64,000 nt of DNA from Rhodeus uyekii (GCA_037043235.1 JAWRVZ010000040.1:684501-748500); one strand, 5' to 3'. Positions 49,905 through 60,705 are shown, numbered from the stretch's first letter. The notes: a model not told the origin generated them from the sequence alone. Numbers and translations are program-made.

Positions 49905-50989
49905 TATACGGTTATACCAGTACACACCAAAAACAAAATCTTCATAAAAGGGCAAAATAGGACCCCTTTAAACAGAAATGGGGGTCCAGCACTGCTGCAG
50001 CAACAAGGGAAGATTTAAACTGTTCTATCTTGCAAAAGAAACCCTGAGGTAAATGTATTAACTGTCAGTTTGGTAGATAATGCAAAGAAATAATCTAAGG
50101 GGCTTTACAAGAAACTCTCTGGACTAGAAGTTCTGCTATCCAACAACTACTTGTGTGCACCTTCCAAATAAGTACATTAGTTTGAATGGTGTCAAACGAT
50201 CATGTGAACAAAGAAGCGGATATGATGCCTTCATCACAAATGAAGAACAGGTACAATCAAACGACAAGGAAATTCTGGAGAGTCGGGTTAAATGTTCTGC
50301 AATTTTCTAAATGATCTTATCTTGAGCAAACGTCACAGTGAAACATAAACAGACAGAATAAATTTGAGTTCTTGTGGTAAACGCTAACCCTGACCTGCTG
50401 TGCGAGTGTACAGCAGTACTGGTTTCATTTTCTCTGAACACTGTTGCCTGGAGACATGCTGATTGACGCATTTGCTTGCTCTCTGAGGGTAACTCAGAGC
50501 TGATCCAAGCCTGTGTTAACGCCTCAGTGAGTCAGCAAAGTTATGTGGGCAACATTTAAGCATCATGTACTTTATTCAGCTCAATTCAATCAACTTCATT
50601 TATTGTTGACTAATGATACAAACAATTAGAAGCAAGACAAAAATCTGACATTTTGGATGGATGAGATATCTGGGATTTCAAACTGCTGGCTGCCTTCTGG
50701 TTAGGCAACTATGAGTAAATGTGAGTAATCGTGTGAGACTCTCACAATAGCCCGTTTCATTACTCTGAGACAGGATGTTGGCAGGAGATCGCTTCCTCGA
50801 TGTGCACAGACTTTACAGACCGCCAAATTACAAAATCAAACTCACTGGCTCAATTAAATACCAAAAAGTTATTTAGCCAAATATGCTAATTTTCCAATGA
50901 CTACACCAGAAAAACAGTACAAAAGATTTATTCTGCACAATTTCAATACTTTAACCTTTCTCTGTTATTTTTTGTGTGCTAAATATCAT

Positions 50990-51245
50990 ATCATTCAAAA
51001 GTTTGGGGTCAGTAAGAATTGAATAGAGAGGAATCATTTTATTCAACAAGGATACATTCGATTAATCAAAAGTGACAGTAAAGACCAAAAAAATAAAAAT
51101 AAATTCAAATAAATGCTGTTAATTTATACATTCTAGTCACCGATTAATGCTAAAAAAATTTTTACTTTTCAGCTTCCACAAAAATATTAAAGAGCAAAAT
51201 TGTTTTTAACATTGATGATCATGAGAAATTTGGGGCATATTACAA
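50990..51245 (+). repeat. cyprinid dispersed repeat fragment
   Basis: It starts ATTCAAAAGTTTGGGGTCAG, the consensus head, and then has ATTCAACAAGGATACATTCG and ATTAATCAAAAGTGACAG. The right part (AACATTGATGATCATGAGAA) is rearranged. Confidence 0.65.
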
Positions 51246-54200
51246 TTAGCGTTGCCATTTCTAGAACTACTTACATTTTAAAATAAAAACAATTGTTTAA
51301 AATTGTAAAATAATTTCACAATATAACTGTTTTACTGTATTTGTGATTAAATAAATACAGTTTTGATAAACATAAGGGACTTTGACGAACACCACACATT
51401 TGAAAAGACAATAGTATTCATAAGTTACACTCAAATGATCATGCTTATAACTGAATTTGTATTAATAGCATATATATAGACAATTTTTTTTACATACATT
51501 TGTAAAAAATACTAAATAGAAGCATTATTTTTTACAATTTACAACTTTCTGTTGTTTTTGACGATCCTGTTATTTAAACCAATATTACTCAGTTTTTTTA
51601 TAATAAGAAAAATACAATTAATTTACACGCAGCTTAATCACGGAAGCAGTGAGTTCAGGTTGCATTCTTGACTCAATGGGTAGTAAAAGCTTCCACACAC
51701 TCCAGTGTGTGAAGACAACGAGCACCACTGGGATTCTTAATGCTACACAATACAGAACTCCCACATGACACTCCTCCAGACGGCTGTATCAGAGCTCTGT
51801 GGGCTGGAACATGGTGACTAGTCACTCAGTTTTTTTTTTCTCTGCCTTTCCAGCTTCCCTCACCCCAGCCATGCCATTAATAAATGATTGCCTCTGATCA
51901 GTCAGGATTCACGACTGCAATTATATTCAGCGTGCTGCAAGTGAGAAAACAGAACCAACATGGAGCAAGTTAAACTAGCTGCATTTGCCAAGCCTTAATA
52001 TGTCTGGAACCAGGTAGAAGGACATAATGAAATGAGACATGAAAGGTTCCAGAAGTGTTGTAGTGTGTGCAGCAGCATGATAACACTCCACTATCTTCCT
52101 AATACTAAATGGAAACATTTTCAGATCCCTACTTTTTCTACGAACCCCCGACAGGAATCTAAAGTCAGACCAGTATCACGTGTCCTGTGGAAGGGGTTAG
52201 GATGGAAGGGGGTGGGGTGTTCAGCACCTTGGACAGCTTCGTCTCGTAAAGCCTAACCCAATCTGGAGCCATTTAAATAAGATATATGAACACTAGCATT
52301 CTCGTTTACACGCTTGGAATTATGTACATTCACATGAAGTATATGCATCTTCCATATTGCATCTATCTACTCTCCAAATTTGACTTCCACTTCACATTTA
52401 ATATATCAATCAGGTAATCACCCACACCTGCTTAACAAAATGCTGCCTATGCAAACTGGCACAGAGAGTACTTGTGTATATTTCAAGCACTGATTTGTTG
52501 GTAATTACTATGCATTTGCAATGTGTGAGGGTGATTAAGAAATGTGCTGACATTGGCAGTCTTGAGCCTGAACACATGAGACTTAACACTCAAAGCAATG
52601 TATATGTTTGCACACATTTGACAGATGTGCATTCAACAGCATTCAATGCGCAGTGTTTGCGTGCACTATGATCCGACCACAGGGAATTGGTCTACTGCAC
52701 AGTGATATGCAAATATGTTCTAGTTTTGAATCTTAGGAGCCACATTTGATTCAAAAGCTGCAATGGAGGTGAAGAATATCAGTGAGTAGTGCTTAAATGT
52801 ATGCTTTGTTGCTGATCCAAATCTATCAGAAGACTTGGAATATATTAAACAATTAATATGGACTACCTGTTGGGTTCCTTTTCCTCTTTCATGGTAACAA
52901 TTAAATGTCATTTTATGGAAAACATCTATGTGAATTTATGTTCCACAGAAACAGAAAATCATACAGGATTGAAACAAGTATAATATTAATAATCATCTCG
53001 TCAATGTTATTAAATATGTTTAAGGTTCAAAATTAAAAGCAAAAGGAAAAGACAGTTAAAAAAAATTACAATTATATTACTTTATATACATGTATAAAAA
53101 AAAACAGTCAACGGGGTAAAAAAAAACTTTTGGGAAAACATTTTTTCATTGTATAAAACTGACATTTTTCATCAAGAACGTCATTCAGGTTTGGAAAGAC
53201 ATGAGAGTGAGTAAAAAAAAAGTACAAAATGTTCAGTCAACTAATCCTTTTTAAAAGTAGCACATTACCGAACATGTTTCAACTTTGTTCAGTGGGTTGC
53301 ATTAATGTTTGGTGTATTTTTCAATTATGCATTATCATTCTAATGAGCACTTTTCTTATCTTTGTTCAAATGTGTGCTGATGTACATAGAAAGGGCAAAA
53401 AGAGCCATAAAGAATTGCTGAAGAGAAAAATCAATACAATGTCTCAAATTGCTCTACAAATGGTTGCATTAAGTGTCTCTAAAGGAAATAAGGGGTAGAG
53501 AGAAAGAACATGTGGAATGAAACATTGCCGTCCATCCTCAACATCAATAACATGCATATTGACAGTGTGTTTACTGGCAGAGATTATAATCAGAGACTTC
53601 AATAATTTGAAAATAATAAAGTATTAACCAGTGCAACATGGCCGATATTGACTGATACAACAAGTGGTACACTGAGACTGTAGTTTACCTTGCTTATCAG
53701 TGATACTGGATAACAAACACTTCACTGTTTGCACTGGTCAATACGAATCCTCTCAGCTTATCTCTCCCTTAAGTCACAGGCAGCACATTAAAGCCTTTCT
53801 GCAGTAATTGAAGCTGTCTTGCAGACTTTCAATAACTGGATTGCTCTGAAAATAAGCCAGCACATCACCTGTTTCAATAACCACTGTGTTTAAGCATGTC
53901 TTGACTGACAGTTAAAGGTTTTATAGAGCTTTTGCCAGCTAATCCAAACTCTGCCGAATCTACAACAGATTAATTGAATTAGAACTTTTAAAATAAAATG
54001 CACAAAAAAGAGAGAGAGAAAATAATACATTTATTCAGCCATGACACATTGATCAAAACTGATAGTAAAGGCAATGTTACAAAAGATTTCTATTTCAAAT
54101 AAATACTGTTCTTTTAAATGGTGTCTATTCATCCAAGAATTTTATTTTAGTATACCACATCAGCATACAGTAATACCTCGAGATACGAGCATAATCCATT

Positions 54201-54329
54201 CCAGGGTGGAGCTCGTAACTCGAATTGCTTGTATCTCAGATCATGTTTTCCCATAAGAAATAATAGAAAACAAATTAATCCGCTCCAGATCCGTAACAAT
54301 GGGAAAAAACATGATTTTATTGGTATAGA

Positions 54330-54351
54330 CACACACACACACACACACACA
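54330..54351. repeat. (CA)n microsatellite inside the Tigger element
   Basis: About 11 CA units within the element at 54168-55251. Confidence 0.9.
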
Positions 54352-54450
54352 ATTATAGTACAAGTACACATTATAAGGATTTATGTGGTATCAAATAAAA
54401 TGTGGTTTTAATTATACGTTTTTACAGACAGTAGCGGCAGGTGCGGAGGA

Positions 54451-54469
54451 GGGGGGGGGGGGGGGGGGG
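54451..54469 (+). repeat. 19-base G homopolymer
   Basis: An uninterrupted run of G preceded by GTGCGGAGGA, inside the Tigger element. Runs this long are rare and also prone to assembly length errors. Confidence 0.85.
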
Positions 54470-54704
54470 TTGGTACGTAGACACTTGATTTCGTAAAGTC
54501 CCTTACATGAACACTACGTAACTTACGTAAACTTATATTAACATAACTGAACTTGGCTTACATTTTTTTCTTTCACTTTTTCTATTTTGAATTATTGATT
54601 TGCTTTGTATTCTTTCCTTTTTTTATACCTTTTTTCGCATGACTACCCTCACTTTCACTTTCACTTGGCGCAGACCTTTTAACGAAATACCTATCGAGGG
54701 AGAT

Positions 54705-55139
54705 TTATTTCTGTCTCCCATTCATAATGTTACAGAAATAAGTAAGGCACTTGTCGTCAAAAAGTGCCGAAACACGACCAGTAAACAAATTATCAGGGGA
54801 TTTCTTTTCAATGAAATCAGAAATCTTCTGCCACATATCCATCATTTCCTTAATTTCACTTGTAGAAATTTTTTCCTCCGGTTCACCCTCCTCCTCCTCG
54901 CTATTGCTGAGCTCTTGCAACACCTGCGTATGTTCTATCGTCTGGATCTCGATCAGCTCCTTAGTCAACAGTTCCTCCTTGACAAGTTCGTTGACACCTG
55001 CTTCATCCACCTCCAGCTCCCTGGTCTTTCCTAGATAGACAATTTCTTCCAACAAATCGGGATCGCACTCGGGCTCGAACCTTAGAATCGAGAGAAAATC
55101 ACCTACTCGTGGGCGATGCGTACAGAAGTCAACGAACAC
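54705..55139 (-). pseudogene. Tigger transposase C-terminal fragment
   Basis: A 144-codon open frame. Its second half has the acidic run SNSEEEEGEPEEKISTSEI, then MMDMWQKISDFIEKKSPD and CLTYFCNIMNGRQK. This is the C-terminal signature of Tigger/pogo transposases (an EIxxMxxxWxxxxxFxExxxP block, then a serine- or cysteine-rich helix ending in RQK). The DNA-binding domain and DDD catalytic core are absent, so it is a deletion derivative. The open frame may persist by chance or youth; no host use is implied. Confidence 0.7.
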
Positions 55140-56647
55140 ATGAAGTGAACGTGCGTCGGCGTCAGTACTCGTGCTCGTATCGCAAATATTTACTCAGATC
55201 TCGAAGCAAAAAATCAGCCCGAAGGCTTGCTCGTATCTCGAGGTATTACTGTATTACAATTATTTCTGAAGGATCGTGAGACACTAAAGACTGGAGTAAT
55301 GACCGCTTTGCCATCACAGGAATACATTTAATTTAAAAATATATTTAAAAAGAAAGCATACGTACACACACATATATACACGTGTGTGTGTGTGTGCATA
55401 CACATATAAGGCTTCTCTCTGATTTCAATTAAATTTTTATTTATTTATTTTTAACCTGTGGAATTCTTTATAGGGAGAAACTCTGCAGCAGCCAAAAAAA
55501 GTTGAGTTTATAGAAGTAATGACTGTAAAAGATCCTAAAGCTGATACACATTCTACATGGATCAACAACCCCCAGAGAAATCCACAAAAAGCTGTGAGGA
55601 GGGTCTTTTTACTACTTCACAACATCTCTGAAAGGCTTCAGATAGAAACAACAAAATAAAGCTGGGATCAGAATCCCTGGAGAGAAGCAGTGCCTCCGTA
55701 CCATGGCAGCATCCATTGTTTACTCTCACAGTGTGAATCATACTCTCCGCAGCACAATCTCAGACTTAAGTCCCGCAGATCTGAGGACAGCGAAGACATT
55801 CTAGAGGCTTAATTCATCTGGTAGGTTTAATGACGACAGGGGGCAGAATGCCAGGGGAAATAAAAGAGGAGTTGCCCTGCTAGACATTAACTTACTCACA
55901 TTTGCTGAGACTCATCCATCCATATCAATGGATAACTGACCTAGTCATCACTGCCATCATTGAGAAACAATACCAGGCACAGTCGGCAGGCTGCAGCTAC
56001 AGAAGTTCTCTCAATGGCACACACTGGGTGTGTCTCAACATCCAGATTATTTATTTATTTATTCATTCTGTTCTCCAAGTACACCAGCTACATTTACCTT
56101 TATGAAACTTTTATACCATCCTGGTTGTACATTTAACAAATAAATAAATCCCCCAAAAATATTAGACATTAGATATGTGACTGCAGTACATAGCACAACA
56201 TTGGATTAAACTCACGAAATCCAGCTATTTACATAAATATTTTATATATATAAAAAACCCACACACATTAAAGCCGTATTATGTAGGCCTAATTAAAATG
56301 ACTTTACGTCTTGATAATTAGTTGTTTTGAAACTTAAATCTTAATAAGTGTCCTATTTGCCAATTAAGCAATAAATACTTTAAGGAAATAATTAGAAAAA
56401 GCACAGAAAGGATGAACAGAGTGATTATTTGTCGGGAAACAAAATCAACTTTAATCAAATGAAATAAGTAAATCCTTTAACAGATCAAAATAACATGCCA
56501 CACTAGATCCAGTGGCTTATGGATTTGATGTATAATATCATTTCATTATAATTATTATCATGGTGAAGTCAATACAGACCCTTGTGAATAATCATTAATA
56601 AAGCGAATTATTGAAACTTCACTAGGAAATTCCAATATGACACTTAC

Positions 56648-56717
56648 CGCTTTGCTCCCCAAGAAAGACGAGTTTGAATTTCCTTAAAGGGTTTCCAAAG
56701 TCATTTCCAACAGACAT
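56648..56717 (-). CDS. rab6b: rab6b coding exon 1 (Golgi Rab GTPase, N-terminus)
   Basis: This exon encodes 23 codons plus one base. The peptide starts MSVGNDFGNPLRKF and ends in LVFLGEQS, the invariant N-terminus and first beta strand of RAB6. The ATG has A at -3, and the donor GTAAGT follows directly (phase 1). RAB6 proteins are prenylated small GTPases that act at the trans-Golgi in retrograde and secretory vesicle traffic. The last residues, GEQS, are the first half of the P-loop GxxxxGKT; the second half is in exon 2, at 18674-18732. Recalled mammalian RAB6B begins MSAGGDFG, so residues 3 and 5 differ here. Assignment to b rather than a rests on the neighbouring slco2a1, which adjoins RAB6B in human in the same orientation. 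Membership of RAB6 is very secure; the paralogue is less so. Confidence 0.95.
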
Positions 56718-56856
56718 GTTTGAGGGCTTGTTTTTTAACAGCGTGTTCCCACCGGTGTAAATGTCTGGATGGGGCAGCGCGATGGAAAAAGCGGCGCTCC
56801 TGTGCGTTAGGAAACGGGAATGCTGCACTGGATCGGCTGTCAGGCTTAATAGCCGC

Positions 56857-56868
56857 TGCGCATGCGCG
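56857..56868. promoter_or_regulatory. NRF1-type palindromic site
   Basis: The sequence TGCGCATGCGCG matches the known NRF1 consensus YGCGCAYGCGCR at all positions. It lies about 140 bp upstream of the rab6b ATG in a TATA-less CpG-rich context, where NRF1 sites usually sit close to the transcription start. Binding is inferred from sequence only. Confidence 0.6.
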
Positions 56869-56910
56869 ACCCCACCTCTCTCTCACTTGCACACATACAC
56901 GACGTAATGC

Positions 56911-56970
56911 CATATCAACCCACAGAGCGTGACGTCATGCTGTATCAACCCACAGAGCATGACGTCATGC
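56911..56970. promoter_or_regulatory. 30-bp tandem duplication carrying two full CREs
   Basis: Two adjacent 30-bp units (56911-56940 and 56941-56970) differ at only three positions. Each contains the 8-bp palindrome TGACGTCA, at 56930-56937 and 56960-56967, the full cyclic-AMP response element bound by CREB/ATF. The preceding 12 bp end in GACGTAATGC, which resembles the end of a third, decayed unit. The block is about 200-250 bp upstream of the rab6b ATG. CREB/ATF regulation of rab6b is inference. Confidence 0.75.
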
Positions 56971-56975
56971 TTTCT

Positions 56976-58195
56976 CGCCCACAGTAAGCAGAGAGTCTTT
57001 CCTTTATGATTTATTGTGATTATTTGATTTGTAATTTCTGGTATACTGTGACACTGCTTGACTTGTTTGTTGATTCAGTGATGCCAGTAGTGGTTAAAGC
57101 ACTGAGATCAGTAATTCCCAGTTGTATATGTACCCTAAATTAGCAAAGCAATTACTAACAATATTATTTTATTATATAATATTTATTATTGCTCCCTTTT
57201 AAGAAAACAATAAAGTAATTCTGTTTATGCAACTTTAGATAAGTAACGTTGATTATAATAGTAGTGCTAAAAGATAATTAGAATTCAGTATTAGGTAAAA
57301 CTAACACATTTTATAATTTAACCCCCAGTTTGGTAAATCTTTTTTTGACATAAAAAGTTACAATTATAAGAAAAAAGTTACCGTAGTCAATTATGAGAAA
57401 TTCATAATTATGAAAAAGAGAAGTAGTTATGAGAAACTAAGCCATTTCGAGACAAAACGTAAAAATAATGACAAAAACTATTTTCTTATTAACTGTTCTT
57501 ATTTAAACTATTTATATAATAATTATAATTTTCTTTTGTGTCAGAAATGGGCTTTCAAAAACATCAGCCAAATAAATTAAGAAAACAACAACAACAATTT
57601 GTGAACAAATTTTATAACAGAAATAACTTATACATTGGTAAATAAACGTTACATACTGTATAATAAAAAGACACGATTGCTTACTCCAGGCAGTGATAAG
57701 AAAACCATTTTGTCATTTGTGAATAAGAACCGTGGCAAAACAATACGCAAAATATAGGGTATAATAAAACAGCAATATCAGGTATAAAAATATTTTTTTA
57801 CAAACATTTGATGTCTAGTTTTAAAATGCCTTCACGTTTGAAAGTAACATTTTAAATCTGCTCAGGCTATCGTTATTTGAAGCTACACACCTCAACTCAC
57901 ACACAGTTTGATATTCGACACACTTGTGTTTCTGTGTGGATCTGGAGATACAGAGCAGTCCACATCCTTCACATAGTCTTCAAATAGAAGAGAAGATACA
58001 TGGGAGGAAAAATTACTTTTCCCACTCAAACATTTTGAATCATGATTCAAGTTCAAGACAATATATAGACATTACTCTTATGTTTTGTGTTCTCCTCACA
58101 TGTGCCACATGTCATAAATCCAGCTTCAAATAAACTGCTGGTGAAAACTGTGGCTGTGAAAGATTATGATACATTGTTTTGAGTTACTATACATA
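56976..58195. other. intergenic DNA between slco2a1 and the rab6b promoter
   Basis: AT-rich sequence with homopolymer runs and no coding signal on either strand. A short run of related motifs (AATTATGAGAAA-like, 57360-57440) is weakly repetitive. No transposon termini were recognised. Confidence 0.4.
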
Positions 58196-58201
58196 TTTAT
58201 T
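58196..58201 (-). terminator. candidate slco2a1 polyadenylation signal
   Basis: On the minus strand this is AATAAA, about 245 nt after the slco2a1 stop codon. It is the first canonical hexamer I found downstream. Use of this site is inference; no transcript evidence is available. Confidence 0.4.
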
Positions 58202-58444
58202 AACACCATAATAAGTGCGGAGGTGGAAAGGCCCTGAATCTTTTCAGTTAGGACACTGCTTCCATGCAGGGGGAAATAAACACTCATTTACTCAGTGTAA
58301 AACTTGAGAACCATCCGAACTGAATTCATGAGATTTCCAGCCAGGTGTTGGAAGGAGGGGTTTCTGACAAGAAATATCCAGGGGCTTAACTCACTGAGAA
58401 GATTCTCAAAAGTGAGATCCGATAGGCTAAGCAGGGTTGAGGAA

Positions 58445-58565
58445 TCACAGGGGTCCTTCTGGCCTTTTCTCTAGGCTGTACTCTCTGGTCCGGTGCATTT
58501 TCCAGCCAATAAATGCAAGAAGTGCAATGCCTAACGTCTTATAGCCCACCTGAAGCCCTAGATAC
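58445..58565 (-). CDS. slco2a1: slco2a1 last coding exon: span 12, C-tail and stop
   Basis: The exon follows a CTTGTAG acceptor and ends with TGA at 58445-58447. It encodes YLGLQVGYKTLGIALLAF (membrane span 12) and a short cytoplasmic tail, WKMHRTREYSLEKRPEGPL. The start RYLGLQ(M/V)GYK matches recalled SLCO2A1. The five exons together give 198 residues of C-terminal protein with one open frame and consistent splice phases, so the gene looks intact here. The gene reads toward rab6b, whose start codon is about 1.7 kb downstream on the same strand. Confidence 0.93.
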
Positions 58566-58779
58566 CTACAAGAAGACATCATGACCATCATCAATGCTCG
58601 TAATTATTCTAATAACACTTATTAGCATCATTTAATTTCTATTTTTAGTCATTTGTTGCTGAATAAATGGAAAGTATACAGTATGTGTGTTTAAGCTCAT
58701 TAAATTCAAAATCCACCTTTAGTTTTGACACAAATGTCCCTTTATAATGTATTTAGGTCAAAAGAGAACATATCCATAC

Positions 58780-58900
58780 CTGTTTCTAAGAAGGTTGTTG
58801 TCATAGTAACCACATCCTTGCTTTTTTCCACAAGCCGTTTTCCACCAGATACATGTGGAGTCTATGGTCAGCCCAAACAGAGCAGGAGCTGGCAGCCAGG
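58780..58900 (-). CDS. slco2a1: slco2a1 exon: span 11 end and last extracellular loop
   Basis: This 121-nt exon sits between a TTCTTAG acceptor and a GTATGG donor. It encodes WLPAPALFGLTIDSTCIWW, then an extracellular segment with cysteines and the block GCGYYDNNLLRNR. The PAPA(L/I)xG and TIDxTC pattern is conserved in OATPs after span 11. It ends in phase 2 and splices to an exon that starts by completing the Arg codon. The first codon formed across the junction reads Thr where the recalled human protein has Ala, a mild change. Confidence 0.93.
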
Positions 58901-59137
58901 CTAAGAAAAGAGAAAGAGAGAAAAAACAAATCACTTTACTACATATTTAAACAAATATATACAATGCTGTGAAAAAGAGTTTGCCCTTTCCTGATTTCTT
59001 CTTTTTTTTGCATGTTTGTCACACTTAAATGTTTCAGATAATCAAACAAATTTAAATATTACTCACAGATAACACAAGTAAACACAAAATACACTTTTTA
59101 AGTGAAGGTTGTTGTCCGTAAAGGAAAACATATACAT

Positions 59138-59138
59138 G

Positions 59139-59182
<44 letters not shown>

Positions 59183-59185
59183 CAC

Positions 59186-59219
<34 letters not shown>

Positions 59220-59229
59220 ATATATATAG
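59138..59229. repeat. (CA)n and (TA)n compound microsatellite
   Basis: CA units to about 59179 with one AA interruption, then TA units 59185-59229 with one break. It lies in the slco2a1 intron between 58901 and 59566 and gives spurious reading frames on both strands. Confidence 0.95.
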
Positions 59230-59566
59230 TTATGTTGTTGTAATAATTGTTGTGCCGTACATTATGATTGGTACCCGTTATCCAGTAGCTATGTTGCTGT
59301 ATCACCACAAGAGGGCGTATAGTACTTACAGTACTGCAATTGCACATACACAATTTATGTACAGATTGTTGTTGTTTTTTTCCAAGAAAGTGTGCTTATC
59401 TTCAAATAATTTAAATGGTGGTTTACCCCGACCACTTTCCCTCTGTGAATGATCAATTATGTTGTTTTGAGGATATTAGAGGAAAAATGTAATGAAAAAG
59501 AAAACATTTCACACTTTAAAAGAGTAAATAAATAAAAGTAAAAAGGTATTTTCGTAATTTACTTAC

Positions 59567-59631
59567 TCAGAACCCTCAGAAGCAGAAATTGAACCCCTAT
59601 TGCAAACGACTTCTCTTCTGGAGATACTGTT
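59567..59631 (-). CDS. slco2a1: slco2a1 exon: start of membrane span 11
   Basis: This short 65-nt exon lies between an ATTATAG acceptor and a GTAAGT donor. It encodes TVSPEEKSFAIGVQFLLLRVL plus one base at each end. The motif EEKSFAIGVQFLL is characteristic of OATP transporters just before and into span 11. The introns on either side are short (102 and 666 bp), normal for the 3' end of this gene family in fish. Both splice phases join the neighbouring exons without gaps. Confidence 0.92.
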
Positions 59632-59733
59632 CTATAATTATAGACAGAATGAGTGAAATAAGATGAGATCAAATAAGATACAATAATTCCATTTTGGGAG
59701 TTCTAACGCTGAATGCAATGTTGTGTTTCTCAC

Positions 59734-59894
59734 CTCAGCACCATCATGTAGATAGGGTTGTGTGTTAGGCTGGCAATAAGTCCGGCCAAAGATATAAGGA
59801 GCATTACAGGCAGGAGATAGTGAGGGCAGGCGTTGGCACAAGGGCCCGGCTTGGCGATGCCCATAGCAGGAATACACTGGCAATTACTAAACAT
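59734..59894 (-). CDS. slco2a1: slco2a1 exon: end of Kazal loop and membrane span 10
   Basis: This 161-nt exon follows a CACACAG acceptor and ends at a GTGAGA donor. It encodes 53 codons plus two bases. The first part (SNCQCIPAMG, then GPCANACPHY) gives four more extracellular cysteines completing the Kazal-like loop. The hydrophobic stretch LLPVMLLISLAGLIASL is membrane span 10, followed by THNPIYMMVLR as the loop to the next exon. The phase joins exactly to the exon at 61205-61334 (phase 0) and to 59567-59631 (phase 2). The 1,310-bp intron before it contains the odd reading frame at 60706-60903. Confidence 0.93.
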
Positions 59895-60249
59895 CTGTGT
59901 GCAAAGAGATAGTGGACGTTATTATGATATGGTTTGTCAATATGAACATGAGTGCTGTGTTTCTCAACCATGATTTATGACCAGAATATATTTTTTTAAA
60001 TACAAAGTTAACTGTTAAGTTTCCAGTAACATTTATACAATTAAGTACTGTTTTTAATTATTTTATTCCTGATTATAATATTTTATTAATATTCTTGTTT
60101 TAATAATAACAAAACTTTTATCTATTTCTTTGTTAATAATTACTTAAATGTGAAGTAATTTGGAACAAAAAAGCAAGTTACGAACAAGATTATATCAGTA
60201 ATGAACAAGAAAATAATTAAATAACTGTATATCTGTTTACATAAATAAG

Positions 60250-60325
60250 CTTAATAATAATAATAATCATCATCATCAGATACATTTATATAGCGCTTTT
60301 CCAGAGCTCAAAACGCTTAAGCTTG
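60250..60325 (+). repeat. short ATTTATATAGCGCTTT repeat copy
   Basis: It contains AGATACATTTATATAGCGCT and CAGAGCTCAAAACGCTTAAG, preceded by (ATA)n and (ATC)n. Same family as 45685-45800; lies in the slco2a1 intron. Confidence 0.55.
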
Positions 60326-60705
60326 TAATTTTTAATTCATATTCATATTTTCATATTATGAAGAGAAAGTTCTTTCTGTATCTTCATGTTAAATCAAACA
60401 ATATAACACAAATTCCAGTCACATTAAGTGACAGGCGAATGCCCATATTCTTGAAAAACAAAACTATGACTTCAATTAATACAGGTACACATGTAATAAG
60501 GAACATGATGATTCAAATAACAAACCAATAATACTATAATTCTTCATTTTCAATTCATATGGTACATTTCGTGTTAGTAAAACCAGTCAAGAACGCCTGG
60601 ATTAGCGCATATCTTCATTACAGACATCATTACAAGTGATTGAGATAAGGATAATATAATAAAAGATAACAAATAAAATTCTTAATTAGATGCCGGTAAT
60701 ACTAA

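Larger units (their letters stand above)
54168..55251 (-). mobile_element. Tigger/pogo element, internally deleted, nested in an older repeat
   Basis: A 1,084-bp element with inverted termini CAGTAATACCTCGAGATACG at both ends and TA duplications (54166-54167, 55252-55253). The minus strand carries the C-terminal part of a Tigger transposase. It includes a (CA)n tract and a 19-base G run (54451-54469). It interrupts a dispersed cyprinid repeat whose two halves match the consensus directly across the insertion point, so it is younger than that repeat. Confidence 0.85.
54035..55345 (-). repeat. cyprinid dispersed repeat split by a Tigger insertion
   Basis: The left part (54035-54167) has ACATTGATCAAAACTGATAG, GATTTCTATTTCAAATAAAT and CCACATCAGCA. 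The right part (55252-55345) has ATTTCTGAAGGATCGTGAG, AAGACTGGAGTAATGACC and TTTGCCATCACAGGAATAC. Joined across the TA at 54166/55252 they restore the reverse consensus around ATCAGCATATTA. Confidence 0.75.
18733..56647 (-). other. rab6b: rab6b intron 1 (37.9 kb)
   Basis: This intron lies between two securely placed rab6b exons, with a GTAAGT donor and an ACAG acceptor. It holds no recognisable host exon. Most of it is transposon debris annotated separately, separated by AT-rich DNA with no visible function. Stretches of more repeat-poor sequence, chiefly about 26680-27860, 39430-39740 and 44700-44960, are candidates for regulatory DNA. Large first introns with enhancers are common in neuronally expressed vertebrate genes; that function is inference here. 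Confidence 0.9.
56718..56975 (-). promoter_or_regulatory. rab6b: putative rab6b promoter and 5' leader
   Basis: This is the region just upstream of the rab6b ATG, in the ~1.7-kb gap after slco2a1. It is locally richer in G+C and CpG than its surroundings, with clusters such as GGCAGCGCGATGG and AGCGGCGC. It has no TATA box, no ATG between the NRF1-like site and the rab6b start, and contains an NRF1-like palindrome plus duplicated CREs. The transcription start is not determined; it is probably between 56730 and 56850 by inference. Confidence 0.6.

Noticed and set aside
54600..55034. 144-codon plus-strand frame in the Tigger element
   Set aside because: It is antisense to the recognisable transposase C-terminus and shares its lack of stops; the protein sense is on the minus strand.
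56701..56932. 70-codon frames over the rab6b promoter
   Set aside because: They overlap the real exon or leader in other frames, and the lack of stops follows from locally higher GC content.
59063..59452. His-Thr and Cys-Val repeat frames
   Set aside because: Translation of the (CA)n(TA)n microsatellite in an slco2a1 intron.
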